DNA of 64,000 nt from Solibacillus sp. R5-41 (GCF_002736105.1 NZ_CP024123.1:2968001-3032000), one strand, 5' to 3'. Counted from the first letter of the stretch, positions 36,401 to 45,810 are shown. Numbers and translations are program-made. The notes: generated from the sequence alone by a model not told the origin.

Positions 36401-37108
36401 TTGAGCGCTCTAGTTACTTCTTTCCTTCAGCTTTGGCTTGAGATCCCTGCACTGCTTGGCTATTTAAAAGGGCAGGCATTTTATAAGCCACTCTCACGTG
36501 AAGAAGAGGCCACAACAATTGCCCGCTTTATTGAAGGCGATGACCAAGCACGAATTGAATTAATCGAACGTAACATGCGATTAGTTGCCCATGTCGTGAA
36601 AAAATTCCATCCATCCCACGAGCTCCTTGATGACTATATTTCAATTGGTACAATAGGTTTAATGAAAGCGGTAAGTAGCTATACACCGGATAAAAAAACA
36701 CGCCTTGCTACGTATGCAGCACGCTGTATTGAAAACGAAATATTAATGCATTTGCGCGCGCAAAAAAAAGTGCAAAAAGACGTTTCTCTATTTGAACCAA
36801 TTGGCACCGATAAAGATGGGCAATCACTCCAAATTCGTGATTTACTTCAGCTTGAAGAACCTTCTGCCATTGATCATATTGAACAAAAAGAACATTTTGC
36901 ACAGCTTTACCAATATTTAAATACATTGGAACCGCGCGAATTAGAGATTATATCATATCGTTACGGGTTACAAAATTTTGATCCGCTTACGCAAAAGGAA
37001 ATCGCAAAACATTTGAATATTTCAAGAAGCTATGTTTCGCGCATTGAAAAAAGGGCGCTCATCAAACTGTATCAACAGTTTAAGCATAATGAGCGGATGG
37101 AGCATTAG
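36401..37108 (+). CDS. sigK: RNA polymerase sigma factor SigK, uninterrupted
   Basis: This sigma factor of 235 residues drives late mother-cell transcription in sporulation. A hydrophobic pro-sequence (LVTSFLQLWLEIPALLGYL) is followed by region 2 (NMRLVAHVVKKF, DDYISIGTIGLMKAV, RLATYAARCIENEILMHLRA) and region 4 (QKEIAKHLNISRSYVSRIEKRAL). I prefer the TTG at 36401, six bases behind AAAGGATG; the ATG at 36392 touches that site. The gene is in one piece, with no skin-type element. Confidence 0.94.
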   Translation: MSALVTSFLQLWLEIPALLGYLKGQAFYKPLSREEEATTIARFIEGDDQARIELIERNMRLVAHVVKKFHPSHELLDDYISIGTIGLMKAVSSYTPDKKTRLATYAARCIENEILMHLRAQKKVQKDVSLFEPIGTDKDGQSLQIRDLLQLEEPSAIDHIEQKEHFAQLYQYLNTLEPRELEIISYRYGLQNFDPLTQKEIAKHLNISRSYVSRIEKRALIKLYQQFKHNERMEH

Positions 37109-37127
37109 AAAAACATAACACGCCAAC

Positions 37128-37160
37128 AAAAAAGGTTGCCTCTTGAATGGCAACCTTTTT
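37128..37160 (+). terminator. sigK terminator
   Basis: AAAAAGGTTGCC and GGCAACCTTTTT form a 12-bp stem 20 bp after the sigK stop. Confidence 0.85.
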
Positions 37161-37206
37161 CGTTAAAGCTATTGGATTATTATGAGTTAGAATGAATAAC
37201 TACAGA

Positions 37207-37293
37207 CTAATCTGTTTCTTCACTTGTTTCAGCAAACATAATTAAACCTGCAATTGTTGTAATACCTACCGCGATTGACATTAAAAAAACCAT
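37207..37293 (-). CDS. Putative 28-residue single-helix membrane protein
   Basis: A short frame starts at ATG behind a strong AAGGAGG site and encodes MVFLMSIAVGITTIAGLIMF followed by the acidic tail AETSEETD. This is one membrane helix with a charged end. No family is recognised. It lies in the sigK-mtnN gap on the minus strand. Confidence 0.55.
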   Translation of the reverse strand: MVFLMSIAVGITTIAGLIMFAETSEETD

Positions 37294-37411
37294 CTGATTT
37301 GCCTCCTTAAAAACGAAAGTATGTACTCTCATTGTACCCTAACATTTTATAAAAAAACTTACTGTGAATTTTTTAACAGTTATCCATCCAATTAATGAAA
37401 ATATCTTGAAA

Positions 37412-37534
37412 TCAATTACGCCTCGGCGTAATTGCGTCCAGATTTTTTCGAGCTCGCACGAAAAACTCCCCCAAAAAATCTGTGACATCCGCCGGGGCTT
37501 AACTTGATTCAGCCGGGTTTTGCTGAAACAAGTT
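37412..37534 (+). repeat. Intergenic repeat, family A copy A3
   Basis: It has the AATTACGCC palindrome, CAGATTTTTT with AAAAAATCTG, TGACATCCGCCGGGG and a tail hairpin AACTTGATTCAGC / GCTGAAACAAGTT. The last bases of the tail form the mtnN stop codon (37533-37535). Confidence 0.88.
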
Positions 37535-38225
37535 ATAGCTTTGTGATGGCATTTAATACAATTTCAGTCGAATGTTTTGCGGCTACAGGTAAAAATTCAT
37601 CAAAGCTAATGTTTGATTCTTTACCCGCAATATCCGATAACGCACGAATGACAACGAAAGGTGTATTAAACTGATGGCATACTTGTGCAACCGCAGCTGC
37701 TTCCATTTCTACAGCCTTCATTGTTGGGAAATCTTTGCGGGCAGCCTCGACACGATCTGGATTGCTCATAAATACGTCGCCAGAGCAAATTAAGCCCACC
37801 CCGTATTGATGTTCACTTAGCTCTGTAACGGCTTGCTTAGCGATTTCCATTAGCTTGGCATCTGATTTATAAGCAGCTGGCATCCCCGCCATTTGTCCAA
37901 TTTCATAGCCGAACACTGTAACGTCCACATCATGATGGCGAACTTCATCTGAAATAACGATGGCACCGACTTCTAATGCAGTATCAAAACCACCAGCAGA
38001 ACCTGTGTTGATCACGACATCTGGTTTGAATTGTTGTAATAAAATCGTTGTAGACATGGCGGCATTTACTTTACCAATCCCGCTTTTTAATAATACAACG
38101 TCCTTGCCTTCATAAGTACCCGTTGTATACTCACTATTTGCAATTGAGATCGTTTCGGTATTTTGCAATGCACCACGTAATAATTCTACTTCTTGTTCCA
38201 TAGCACCGATTACAGCAATTTTCAT
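37533..38225 (-). CDS. mtnN: 5'-methylthioadenosine/S-adenosylhomocysteine nucleosidase
   Basis: This 230-residue enzyme cleaves methylthioadenosine and adenosylhomocysteine in methyl-cycle and AI-2 metabolism. It begins MKIAVIGAMEQEV and has GDVFMSN, VEMEAAAVAQVC with the substrate Glu, and the catalytic Asp in RALSDIAG. The second ATG (38225) has better spacing from GGAGGA than the first, nine bases upstream. Confidence 0.96.
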   Translation of the reverse strand: MKIAVIGAMEQEVELLRGALQNTETISIANSEYTTGTYEGKDVVLLKSGIGKVNAAMSTTILLQQFKPDVVINTGSAGGFDTALEVGAIVISDEVRHHDVDVTVFGYEIGQMAGMPAAYKSDAKLMEIAKQAVTELSEHQYGVGLICSGDVFMSNPDRVEAARKDFPTMKAVEMEAAAVAQVCHQFNTPFVVIRALSDIAGKESNISFDEFLPVAAKHSTEIVLNAITKL

Positions 38226-38394
38226 AAATTTCATTCCTCCAGTTTTTCTAGCAGTATTCTTAAAATAATAAACTCTCGATACTTCGTCAAGGTAAAGCTA
38301 TGAAACTATCTTTTTACAGAGTGTTTCCTCTTTAAGTAATTTCCATAAAAAACTTCCGCTCATTTAGCAATCCTAACAAGAATTCTTATGCGGT

Positions 38395-38520
38395 GTGGCT
38401 AAGTTAGACCTTGCCACAGGACGTGGCGACTTTAACCTGAGTTCCTCTATTAAAGTGTGTAATTCTACCGCTTTATGAATGTGGTGCGCCGCTACCAGTG
38501 GGAGGCGGCGGATTTTTATT
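38395..38520 (+). repeat. Intergenic repeat, family B copy B4
   Basis: TTGCCACAGGACGTGGCGAC, TTTAACCTGAGTTCCTC and GCCGCTACCAGTGGGAGGCG match the right half of B5 (46140-46260). The CCACAGGACGTGG hairpin also occurs inside family A copy A10. It is non-coding and lies in the yrrS-mtnN gap. Confidence 0.72.
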
Positions 38521-38586
38521 TAGACTTGTCTATTGAAACTTCGCGTTAATATCAGATAAAAATCTAACTCCTGCTCAATTATATTA

Positions 38587-39255
38587 CTATAATCCTTCTA
38601 ACGTATTTAACACTTCATACTGTATTGGTTTCCAGCCTTCATTGTCCATCCATTCAATACTAACACGGTATATTTTCTCTTTATCTTTCGAATAGACGAC
38701 TGCAATAGCCGATTGCGCATTGCCGTTATTTCGAACACTCCATACAAAACTATTTTCTTGTTCGATATCAAGGATACTAAAAATGGCCTTTAATTTTTCT
38801 TCGTAATCAATATGCCCTTTTTCAAAAATTGAAACATGATCACCAGTTTGCGCAGTCGGATAGGCTTGCCAACTTGCATTCGTGTGTACTTCCTTTACAT
38901 TTGGATCTGCGGAAGATGTCACTATCGAATTCGAAAGTTCATCATCTTGCTCGTGATCTGCTACTTGCTCTTCATCCTCTTCAGATTGTCCGTCAGTTGG
39001 TTTCGTTGGCTGCTCCTTACCATCCCCACCTTGACCTTCTTCATCTATTAATGGCTTGTCTGCCTGTTGTTGCTCTCCTGCTTGGTCATTGGGCTCTCCA
39101 TCTCGTGAAATAATCCAACCTAGCGTCACAACAATTAAAACCGCTACGACTACGATTAAATAATTTAACATTTTATCCATTTTGTAAAATTTGGATGTTT
39201 TTGATTTTTCTTCGGTATATTGTGCTCGTGTTTGAAACCGTCTTTTTCGTTCCAC
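38587..39255 (-). CDS. yrrS: YrrS family protein (DUF1510)
   Basis: This 222-residue protein has a basic cytoplasmic N-terminus, one membrane helix (MLNYLIVVVAVLIVVTLGWI, about 29-48), a long acidic Glu/Gln/Asp-rich linker and a folded C-terminal domain (WQAYPTAQTGDHVSIF onward). Architecture and position next to greA match B. subtilis yrrS. Function is unknown; the PbpI gene that follows it in Bacillus is not here. Confidence 0.85.
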   Translation of the reverse strand: MERKRRFQTRAQYTEEKSKTSKFYKMDKMLNYLIVVVAVLIVVTLGWIISRDGEPNDQAGEQQQADKPLIDEEGQGGDGKEQPTKPTDGQSEEDEEQVADHEQDDELSNSIVTSSADPNVKEVHTNASWQAYPTAQTGDHVSIFEKGHIDYEEKLKAIFSILDIEQENSFVWSVRNNGNAQSAIAVVYSKDKEKIYRVSIEWMDNEGWKPIQYEVLNTLEGL

Positions 39256-39295
39256 CCAATCACCTCCAATATTTGTTTCATTATTTTATCATAAA

Positions 39296-39483
39296 TCAAT
39301 TTCACCTTGGTGGAATTGCGTCCAGATTTTTTTCGAGCATGCTCGAAAAACTCCTATAAAAAATCTGTGACATCCGCCGGGGGCTTAATTTGATTCAGCT
39401 TGGGTTAAACCCTAACTAAATGAAGGGCATTCTTGGCATTTACCCCACTTATAGAAAAGGAGGACTTCTGCTGAAGCAAATTA
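39296..39483 (+). repeat. Intergenic repeat, family A copy A4
   Basis: The first palindrome is altered to ATTTCACCTTGGTGGAATT but still pairs around its centre. CCAGATTTTTTT and AAAAAATCTGTGACATCCGCC follow, then a GATTCAG tail and a second hairpin with CCCCACTTATAG. It fills the greA-yrrS gap. Confidence 0.82.
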
Positions 39484-39484
39484 A

Positions 39485-39513
39485 AGGCAGTTAGCCAAGA
39501 TTGCTAACTGCCT
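39485..39513 (-). terminator. greA terminator
   Basis: AGGCAGTTAGC and GCTAACTGCCT form an 11-bp perfect stem six bases after the greA stop, followed on the minus strand by TTTAATTT. Confidence 0.8.
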
Positions 39514-39518
39514 AATAA

Positions 39519-40004
39519 TTATTTAATTTCTAAAATAACTACTTCCATTTCGCCACCTGGTGTTACTAGTTTTACTACATCGTCCACTTTGTGACCCATT
39601 AATGCTTTCGCAATCGGTGAGTCATTTGAAATCTTACCTTCGATTGGATCTGCTTCCGCTGAACCAACGATGATATAGCTTTCCTCAAAGTTTGCACGCT
39701 TACCTTTAATTAACTCATCAAAAGTAACCGTTTTTCCTAATGAAACCGCATTGCTCGTCCCATCTTCGGTAATGATAACAGCGTTGCGTAACATATGCTC
39801 GATTGCAGAAATACGACCTTCAACAAATCCTTGCTCTTCTTTCGCTGAATCATACTCTGAGTTTTCCGATAAGTCCCCAAAGCTACGAGCTACTTTAATG
39901 CGCTCTACTACTTCAGGACGTTTTACTGTTTTTAAGCTTTCTAATTCTGCTTCTAGTTTTTGTTTCCCCTCGTTTGTCATAGGGTACTGTTTTTCGTTTG
40001 ACAT
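39519..40004 (-). CDS. greA: Transcription elongation factor GreA
   Basis: This 161-residue protein rescues backtracked RNA polymerase by stimulating transcript cleavage. The N-terminal coiled coil carries the acidic tip [16 protein letters not shown], and the C-terminal globular domain ends with [20 protein letters not shown]. The ATG at 40004 follows AGGAGTGGG. It lies between udk and yrrS as in Bacillus. Confidence 0.97.
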   Translation of the reverse strand: MSNEKQYPMTNEGKQKLEAELESLKTVKRPEVVERIKVARSFGDLSENSEYDSAKEEQGFVEGRISAIEHMLRNAVIITEDGTSNAVSLGKTVTFDELIKGKRANFEESYIIVGSAEADPIEGKISNDSPIAKALMGHKVDDVVKLVTPGGEMEVVILEIK

Positions 40005-40148
40005 AATTCCCACTCCTTAGTAAATACTCGAAAACTTCCGTTGCACTCTATCTTTTTATGCAATCGGTTTCTTTTTTAGTAATAATAAAACCGCGCACGT
40101 GCTTCAACTAATGCACAAACGCACTACCAACAAACGTTGATATATTTT

Positions 40149-40335
40149 AACTTGCTTCAGCAGAATTCGTCCACTTCAATAGGTGGGGCGAATGCCAAAT
40201 ATACCTTTAATTCAGTGGGAGTTCAAACCCCGGCTGAATCAAGTTAAAGTCCCGGCGGATGTCACAAATTTTTAAAGGAAGCTTTTCAAGCGCGCTCGAT
40301 AAAATTTGGACGCAATTACGCCGTGGCGTAATTGC
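40149..40335 (-). repeat. Intergenic repeat, family A copy A5
   Basis: On the plus strand the tail (TTGCTTCAGCAG, GATTCAG-type hairpin) comes first, then GGCGGATGTCA. The arms are CAAATTTT (40265-40272) and AAAATTTG (40301-40308), so both arms carry a matching change against CAGATTTT / AAAATCTG. It ends with AATTACGCCGTGGCGTAATT. Confidence 0.86.
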
Positions 40336-40506
40336 GTTCATAAATAGTAGAAAACCCGACTACTAGTTCATACTATGTGCAAAAAGCCGAATATAGAAGG
40401 CATTTTGTACAGTAATTACTAGCACCCGAATTTCACTAATACTTATATAATTGACATTTGAACTTGTCAAATGAAATGAAAATATTGTAAATACTAACTC
40501 ATCATA
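40336..40506. other. Spacer between repeat A5 and udk
   Basis: AT-rich sequence with no supported gene or clear terminator. Confidence 0.4.
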
Positions 40507-41142
40507 TTACACAATTGAATCAGATTCAAGAATTGTTTTTATTTTCGTTACCATTAGATCAATTGCCACGTTGTTTCCGCCACCCTCTGGAATGATGACA
40601 TCTGCATAACGTTTTGTCGGTTCTATGAACATATTATGCATTGGACGAACCGCTGATAAATATTGGTCGATTACGGAATCCGCCGTACGTCCACGCTCTT
40701 TAATATCGCGTTGAATACGACGAATAATACGTAAATCCGAATCTGTATCGACGAAAAGCTTAATGTCCATTAAATTACGTAGGCGTTCATCTTCTAATAC
40801 AAGGATACCTTCAATAATGATCACATCTTGTGGTTCAATAGCAATTACTTCATCAGAACGTGTGTGGTTGACGTAATCATAGACCGGCTTTTCGATTGCT
40901 TTGTAATTCAGTAATTCATGAATATGCTCGATTAATAAATCTGTATCAAATGCTAAAGGATGGTCATAATTTGTTTCAAGACGTTGTTCAAATGTCATAT
41001 GACTTTGATCCTTATAATAATAATCTTGTTCAATTACAACAACTGAATGCTCACGGTAGACATCGTAAATGGCTTTCGTTACACTCGTTTTACCCGAGCA
41101 TGAACCACCCGCAATCCCGATAACAACTGGACGCTTTTTCAT
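40507..41142 (-). CDS. udk: Uridine kinase
   Basis: This 211-residue kinase phosphorylates uridine and cytidine for pyrimidine salvage. The P-loop [14 protein letters not shown] (about 9-22), [12 protein letters not shown] and [12 protein letters not shown] blocks are typical. It directly abuts the end of the trhP2 gene and is probably cotranscribed with the tRNA-modification genes, as in Bacillus. Confidence 0.96.
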   Translation of the reverse strand: MKKRPVVIGIAGGSCSGKTSVTKAIYDVYREHSVVVIEQDYYYKDQSHMTFEQRLETNYDHPLAFDTDLLIEHIHELLNYKAIEKPVYDYVNHTRSDEVIAIEPQDVIIIEGILVLEDERLRNLMDIKLFVDTDSDLRIIRRIQRDIKERGRTADSVIDQYLSAVRPMHNMFIEPTKRYADVIIPEGGGNNVAIDLMVTKIKTILESDSIV

Positions 41143-42420
41143 TTACTTATTCTCCTTTCGCATCATATCAAGTTTTGAAACTGGACGATCTACTTTAAAT
41201 TTCACAATTTGTAATGGGTGACGCGCGACATCTAACTCTTCGCCTTCTTCATCCCAAAGTTGTCCGACAGTTAGCTCAAATGTTTCCATGCTTGGACCGA
41301 AAAATTCAATTGTATCTCCCGGCTTAAAGTAGTTACGTTGCTCTAATGTGACCATTTGTGTTTCCGCATCGTAATCCAATACAAGACCTGCGAAGTCCCA
41401 TTTCATTTTATGTGAATGGAAACCAAACATTTGTTGCTTGTAGCTAGGTTCGCCTTCAAAGAATGATGAAGCGGTAGCACGGTTTGCACATCGGGCTAAT
41501 TCTTCCATCCATTCTTTTTTAATCTTGAAGTTTTCAGGGTCAGCACAGTAAGCATCAATTACTTTACGGTACACAGAAATAACCGTTGCTACGTAGTGAA
41601 TTGATTTCATACGCCCTTCTACTTTTAATGAATCAATGCCTAGCTCGATCATATGTGGAATCGATTCAATTAATTTTAAATCTTTCGGGCTCATTGCGAA
41701 CGGTGCTTCACCTTCATTAAACAACGCCACTTCTTCCCCGTCATTGTTTTCATATAAATCATAGTCCCAACGACAAGATTGGCAGCAGCCACCACGGTTA
41801 GAATCACGTGCTGTCATATGGTTTGATAAGGTACAACGACCTGAGTACGCAATACACATCGCACCGTGTACGAATGCCTCAATTTCGACATCCACTTCTT
41901 CTTTCATTTTGAGCATTTCTTCTCCGCCAACTTCACGGGCAAGGACGACACGCTCTAACCCTTCATCTTTCCAATACTTTACAGCTTTCCAATTCGACAA
42001 TGATTGCTGTGTTGAAAGGTGAATTTCTAGTTTTGGTGCGACTTTTTTACATGTTTCGATAATTAAAGGGTCCGCTACGATAATTCCTTTTACACCAGCC
42101 CCTTGAATTCCTTGTAAGTACTCTTCAAGACCGGCCATATTTTCATTGTGCGCAAAAATATTCGTCGTTACATAAATAACCGCACCATATTTTTCGGCGA
42201 ATTCAACGCCTTCTTTCATTTCTTCAATCGTGAAGTTACCTGCATTTGAACGTAAACCGAATTCTTGTCCACCAATAAATACAGCATCTGCTCCATAATG
42301 CACTGCTACTTTTAATTTTTCTAAGCTTCCCGCTGGTGCTAAAAGCTCAGGTTTTTTCGTGATGACTGTTTTACCGTCCACTGTTGCACGGATTTTTTCG
42401 TTTTGAATTAATTGAAGCAT
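41143..42420 (-). CDS. trhP2: tRNA 5-hydroxyuridine synthesis protein TrhP2 (YrrO, U32 peptidase family)
   Basis: This 425-residue U32-family protein takes part in prephenate-dependent hydroxylation of U34 in tRNA in B. subtilis (formerly YrrO). It has the U32 signature EVEAFVHGAMCIAYSGRC and the cysteine cluster RCTLSNH...RGGCCQSCRWDY expected to bind iron-sulfur. It is encoded together with trhP1 and trmR in the same order as in Bacillus. Peptidase activity, once proposed for the family, is doubtful. Confidence 0.9.
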   Translation of the reverse strand: MLQLIQNEKIRATVDGKTVITKKPELLAPAGSLEKLKVAVHYGADAVFIGGQEFGLRSNAGNFTIEEMKEGVEFAEKYGAVIYVTTNIFAHNENMAGLEEYLQGIQGAGVKGIIVADPLIIETCKKVAPKLEIHLSTQQSLSNWKAVKYWKDEGLERVVLAREVGGEEMLKMKEEVDVEIEAFVHGAMCIAYSGRCTLSNHMTARDSNRGGCCQSCRWDYDLYENNDGEEVALFNEGEAPFAMSPKDLKLIESIPHMIELGIDSLKVEGRMKSIHYVATVISVYRKVIDAYCADPENFKIKKEWMEELARCANRATASSFFEGEPSYKQQMFGFHSHKMKWDFAGLVLDYDAETQMVTLEQRNYFKPGDTIEFFGPSMETFELTVGQLWDEEGEELDVARHPLQIVKFKVDRPVSKLDMMRKENK

Positions 42421-42437
42421 CTGTTACGCTCCCCTTC

Positions 42438-43370
42438 CTAGTATACTGTCTCTTTGTAAATGAATCCTGTGTCCAGTGGGCGTAAAGCTGGCTGAATGGC
42501 CTCGATTTGCTCAAATAACTCAGATTTAATGTCCTCGTATGCATCTTCACCTTGGTCAAAGTAAGCATCAATTGCTTGACGATATAAATTCGTTACCGTT
42601 ACGACATAGTCAAATGTTTGAAGTACCCCATCGATTTGCAATGAATCAATACCTGCCTCGAATAGTTCATTTAATTCCTCGATAATGCACATATCATTTG
42701 GTGAGAAGATGTGTGTCCCGTTGAGATCTTCATAAATTGGGTATTTATTTTTACGCTCTTTATCATGTAGAAACATATTTTTTTGGTCTTTACGGTTTTC
42801 AATTTCCATTGCTTCGTCGCGGTATAAGAAATAATTTCCAAGCAACGAACGCTTCGATTGGAACATACATGTCATACCGTGCACTTGCACTTGAATTTCA
42901 TTCGCTGTATTTTCTTTAATTTCAATAACTTCTTCTACTGAAAGCTCACGCGCTAAAACGGCACGCTTACTGCCACGCTCGCCCCAATAATTTACTTGGA
43001 ACCAGTTTGTCGCTATCGTTTCAGGGCTCCAATGTAGGGGGATTGTAATCCCTTGCTCACGAGCCGACATCACAACTGCTGGATCACCGAATAATAATGC
43101 GTCCACGCCAATTCGTTGCATTTCTAATACATACGCATCTAATGCATCGATACGGTCATTATGGAAAATCGCGTTCACTGCGACATATACTTTTTTACCT
43201 GCAGCATGAATGATTGCTGTTGCTTCTTGGACTTGAGCTACCGTAAAGTCTCCAGCTAAACGTAGGCCAAATTTTTGTTCACCTATAACAAATGCATCCG
43301 CACCTGCTTGTAGTAATGCTTTTATATGTTCCACCGATTGTGGCGTTACTAATAATTCTGGTTTTTTCAC
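42438..43370 (-). CDS. trhP1: tRNA 5-hydroxyuridine synthesis protein TrhP1 (YrrN, U32 peptidase family)
   Basis: This 310-residue paralogue of TrhP2 shares the barrel start (KPELLVTPQSVEHIKALLQA, FVIGEQKFGLRLAGDFT) and EIQVQVHGMTCMFQSKRSLL. It lacks most of the cluster cysteines seen in TrhP2, as B. subtilis YrrN does, which suggests it is the non-catalytic or partner subunit. It is 17 bp upstream of trhP2. Confidence 0.88.
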   Translation of the reverse strand: MKKPELLVTPQSVEHIKALLQAGADAFVIGEQKFGLRLAGDFTVAQVQEATAIIHAAGKKVYVAVNAIFHNDRIDALDAYVLEMQRIGVDALLFGDPAVVMSAREQGITIPLHWSPETIATNWFQVNYWGERGSKRAVLARELSVEEVIEIKENTANEIQVQVHGMTCMFQSKRSLLGNYFLYRDEAMEIENRKDQKNMFLHDKERKNKYPIYEDLNGTHIFSPNDMCIIEELNELFEAGIDSLQIDGVLQTFDYVVTVTNLYRQAIDAYFDQGEDAYEDIKSELFEQIEAIQPALRPLDTGFIYKETVY

Positions 43371-43376
43371 CTTTCG

Positions 43377-44009
43377 TCACCTCTTCAAACAAATTAACAA
43401 TCCATCGCCAACTGGGAAAAATGCGCTCGTATAATCAGGATGCGTCATAATCCAGTCCGAAAACGTTTTTAAGTTACGGATCATTGTTCTTTTTCTTCTC
43501 GGTACTTCTTTAATATCTAAGTCTGAAAGTCCGTGCATATACATATTATCGATATATAATACGCCACCCGATGGTACGAGCGGTGAATATTTTTCGAAAA
43601 ACTTTAAGTACTGGCCTTTCGCGGCATCAATAAAAACGGCATCAAAAGTAGATTGAATCCCTTCAAGTTCTACCTCTAACGCATCGCCCTCAATTACCTG
43701 TATGCGATTTGCTTCTGTTGATCTCGCAATAAACGCTTTCGCATGTTGAACACGCGCCTCATCTCGCTCTATCGTAACGATCTGACATTCTGGCAATGCT
43801 TGTGCCATACGTATTGCGGAATAACCGATTGCTGTTCCGATTTCTAATATGCTCTTCGGCTTTTGAATACGCAATAACTGATTCAGTGATTCAATACCAG
43901 CTAATTGCATAATTGGCACATGATTTTCCTGTGCAAATTGCTCCATCTCCAGCAGTAATTCATCACGATCCGAAATGAAAGAGGCAATATACGTATCTGA
44001 TAATTCCAT
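43377..44009 (-). CDS. trmR: tRNA 5-hydroxyuridine methyltransferase TrmR (YrrM)
   Basis: This 210-residue O-methyltransferase (family 3) should convert 5-hydroxyuridine at tRNA position 34 to 5-methoxyuridine with SAM. The SAM site SILEIGTAIGYSAIRMA (about 56-72), acidic TIERDEAR and metal-site FDAVFIDAAKGQY are intact. It is first in the trmR-trhP1-trhP2-udk series, so hydroxylation and methylation genes are linked. Confidence 0.9.
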   Translation of the reverse strand: MELSDTYIASFISDRDELLLEMEQFAQENHVPIMQLAGIESLNQLLRIQKPKSILEIGTAIGYSAIRMAQALPECQIVTIERDEARVQHAKAFIARSTEANRIQVIEGDALEVELEGIQSTFDAVFIDAAKGQYLKFFEKYSPLVPSGGVLYIDNMYMHGLSDLDIKEVPRRKRTMIRNLKTFSDWIMTHPDYTSAFFPVGDGLLICLKR

Positions 44010-44087
44010 TCGTCAAACCCCTTTTAGCTGTTTGTAGGTACTTCTTTTTTTATAAATTACTTGTGCAGCACACTATGTTGCATTATA

Positions 44088-44280
44088 TCAATTATGCCTC
44101 GGCGTAATTGTGTACAGATTTTTTTCGAGCTCACTCAAAAAACTCCCCTTAAAAATCTGTGACATCCGCCGGGGCATTAACTTTATTCAGCCCGGGTTTG
44201 AACCCCCGCTGAATAAAATTGCGTATTTAGCATTCATCCCCCACTTATAGAAGTAGGGGACTTCTGCTGAAACAAGTTAT
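44088..44280 (+). repeat. Intergenic repeat, family A copy A6
   Basis: It has ATTATGCCTCGGCGTAATT, ACAGATTTTTTT and AAAAATCTGTGACATCCGCC, a hairpin tail ATTCAGCCCGGG...CCCCCGCTGAAT, and a second tail hairpin CCCCCACTTATAG...AGTAGGGG ending AACAAGTTAT. It stands upstream of trmR, back to back with A7. Confidence 0.87.
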
Positions 44281-44431
44281 AAGAAAAAAGACGAAACGTA
44301 AATGTTTGCGCCTACAAAAAATTATATATATGGACAAAAAATCACAACTTATAATAGCATGAAAAGAAAAGGAATGCGAATAATCTTTACTAATTCCATT
44401 TTTTAACGGAAAAGCAAAGCATTCGATTCCT
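44281..44431. other. Spacer between repeats A6 and A7
   Basis: AT-rich sequence without a supported reading frame. A trmR promoter probably lies to its left or inside repeat A6. Confidence 0.4.
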
Positions 44432-44686
44432 TAACTGGTTTCAGTATTCATCTCCTCCCTCTATAAGTTATGAGATGAATCCGAGTTTCAAGTTACTATT
44501 CAGTTGTACCAAAAAACCGCTGTAATTGTGGAACCCTGGCTAAGAATGCCGCGTCCTGCGGCAACACCTGAGTGACCAACACCCTGTTGGCCCAAAGCCA
44601 CCGGCGGATGTCACGGAATCGGAAAGGAGTTCTTTGTTCAAGCACAAAGCCGATTCCGGACGCAATTATGCCAAGGCATAATTGAT
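44432..44686 (-). repeat. Intergenic repeat, family A copy A7 (stem-swapped)
   Basis: GGCGGATGTCA is followed by CGGAATCGG (44614-44622), whose partner CCGATTCCG (44650-44658) replaces the usual AAAATCTG arm. An inner CTTTGT...ACAAAG stem sits between. The outer part holds a GCCGCGTCCTGCGGC hairpin module shared with family B. The end lies five bases from the mltG stop. Confidence 0.85.
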
Positions 44687-44691
44687 TTAAT

Positions 44692-45810
44692 TTACTTTAA
44701 ATATTTTTCAATATTAGCTAAATGCTCATCATATGATTTGGCAAAGTGATTTGTACCTTCTTTATCTGCCAAGAAGTATAAATAATCAGTTTGTGATGGA
44801 TTCAACGTTGCCTCGATCGATGACTTTCCTGCACCTGCAATTGGTCCAGGTGGTAACCCTACGTTTTTATACGTATTATAAGCATTTTCAACTTCTAAAT
44901 CTTCATACAATACACGATCTTTGTGAGAACCAAGTGCGTATAGTACAGTTGGGTCCGTTTGCAGCATCATATCAATGTCCATACGGTTGTAGAAAACACT
45001 CGCGATTGTTTCACGGTCGGTTTTTGCTGTTGCTTCCTCTTCTAATAATGAAGCAAATGTGAGCAACTCATGGACTGTCATCTCTTTTTCAATAAGTACC
45101 GTTTCGAATTCAGAAACGACTGAATCCATCGTACTTAACATCTTATTAATGATGTCGTCTAAGCTTGGATTTTCTTCAAAGAAAGAATACGTCGCTGGAT
45201 ATAAATACCCCTCCAGTGCAAAGCGGACGTTATCACCTAAAATCGCTTCCGTTAATAACTCTGGATACTCGACCATTAGTTGTTTAATATACGCTTCATC
45301 AGCAACCTTTTTCATAAAATCAGCTGCTTTATGTTGTGTATTTTTTTCGACAATTTTCGCAATTTGGTCTAATGTTAAGCCTTCTGGTATGGTCATTGTA
45401 AATGTTGGTTCCCGGTAAACTTTCCCTGTTTTTAAGCTTTCAATAATTTCGTCCAGCGTCATGGACTGTGTTAATGAATAATTACCAGCCTGGAATTCAG
45501 ATTCATTTTTAAATTTTGCATAATATTTAAAAATACGCGCGTCTTGTACGATTTTATTCTCTTCTAAAATCTTTGAAATTAACGTAATCCCAGATCCCAT
45601 CGGAATTTCAATTTCGATTTTTCTATCCGATTCAGGATTTACTGGCTTTAACGCGGAAGATATGTAGCTATAGGCTGAATAGCCACCAATTGCAAATAGA
45701 ATGAGAGCAATAAGCGCGATAACGAATACAATTTTTCGTACGATTTTAATTTCTCCCTTTCTATCTTTCATTTTTTTAAACATTTCTTGCTTTTGTTCAT
45801 CATTTATCAC
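44692..45810 (-). CDS. mltG: Endolytic transglycosylase MltG
   Basis: This 372-residue membrane-anchored protein cleaves nascent peptidoglycan and is thought to end glycan strand growth. A cytoplasmic N-terminus, one helix (IVFVIALIALILFAIGGYSA) and a YceG domain are visible; the catalytic Glu should be in TFASLLEEEATAKTDRETIA, followed by the conserved TDPTVLYALG and PGPIAGAGKSSIEA. It is encoded between ruvX-side genes and the trh genes, as yrrL in Bacillus. Confidence 0.94.
   Translation of the reverse strand: MINDEQKQEMFKKMKDRKGEIKIVRKIVFVIALIALILFAIGGYSAYSYISSALKPVNPESDRKIEIEIPMGSGITLISKILEENKIVQDARIFKYYAKFKNESEFQAGNYSLTQSMTLDEIIESLKTGKVYREPTFTMTIPEGLTLDQIAKIVEKNTQHKAADFMKKVADEAYIKQLMVEYPELLTEAILGDNVRFALEGYLYPATYSFFEENPSLDDIINKMLSTMDSVVSEFETVLIEKEMTVHELLTFASLLEEEATAKTDRETIASVFYNRMDIDMMLQTDPTVLYALGSHKDRVLYEDLEVENAYNTYKNVGLPPGPIAGAGKSSIEATLNPSQTDYLYFLADKEGTNHFAKSYDEHLANIEKYLK

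Noticed and set aside
41143-43370. Collagenase or secreted protease function for the U32 proteins
   Set aside because: Gene order with trmR and udk and the cysteine cluster fit tRNA hydroxylation; no signal peptide is present.
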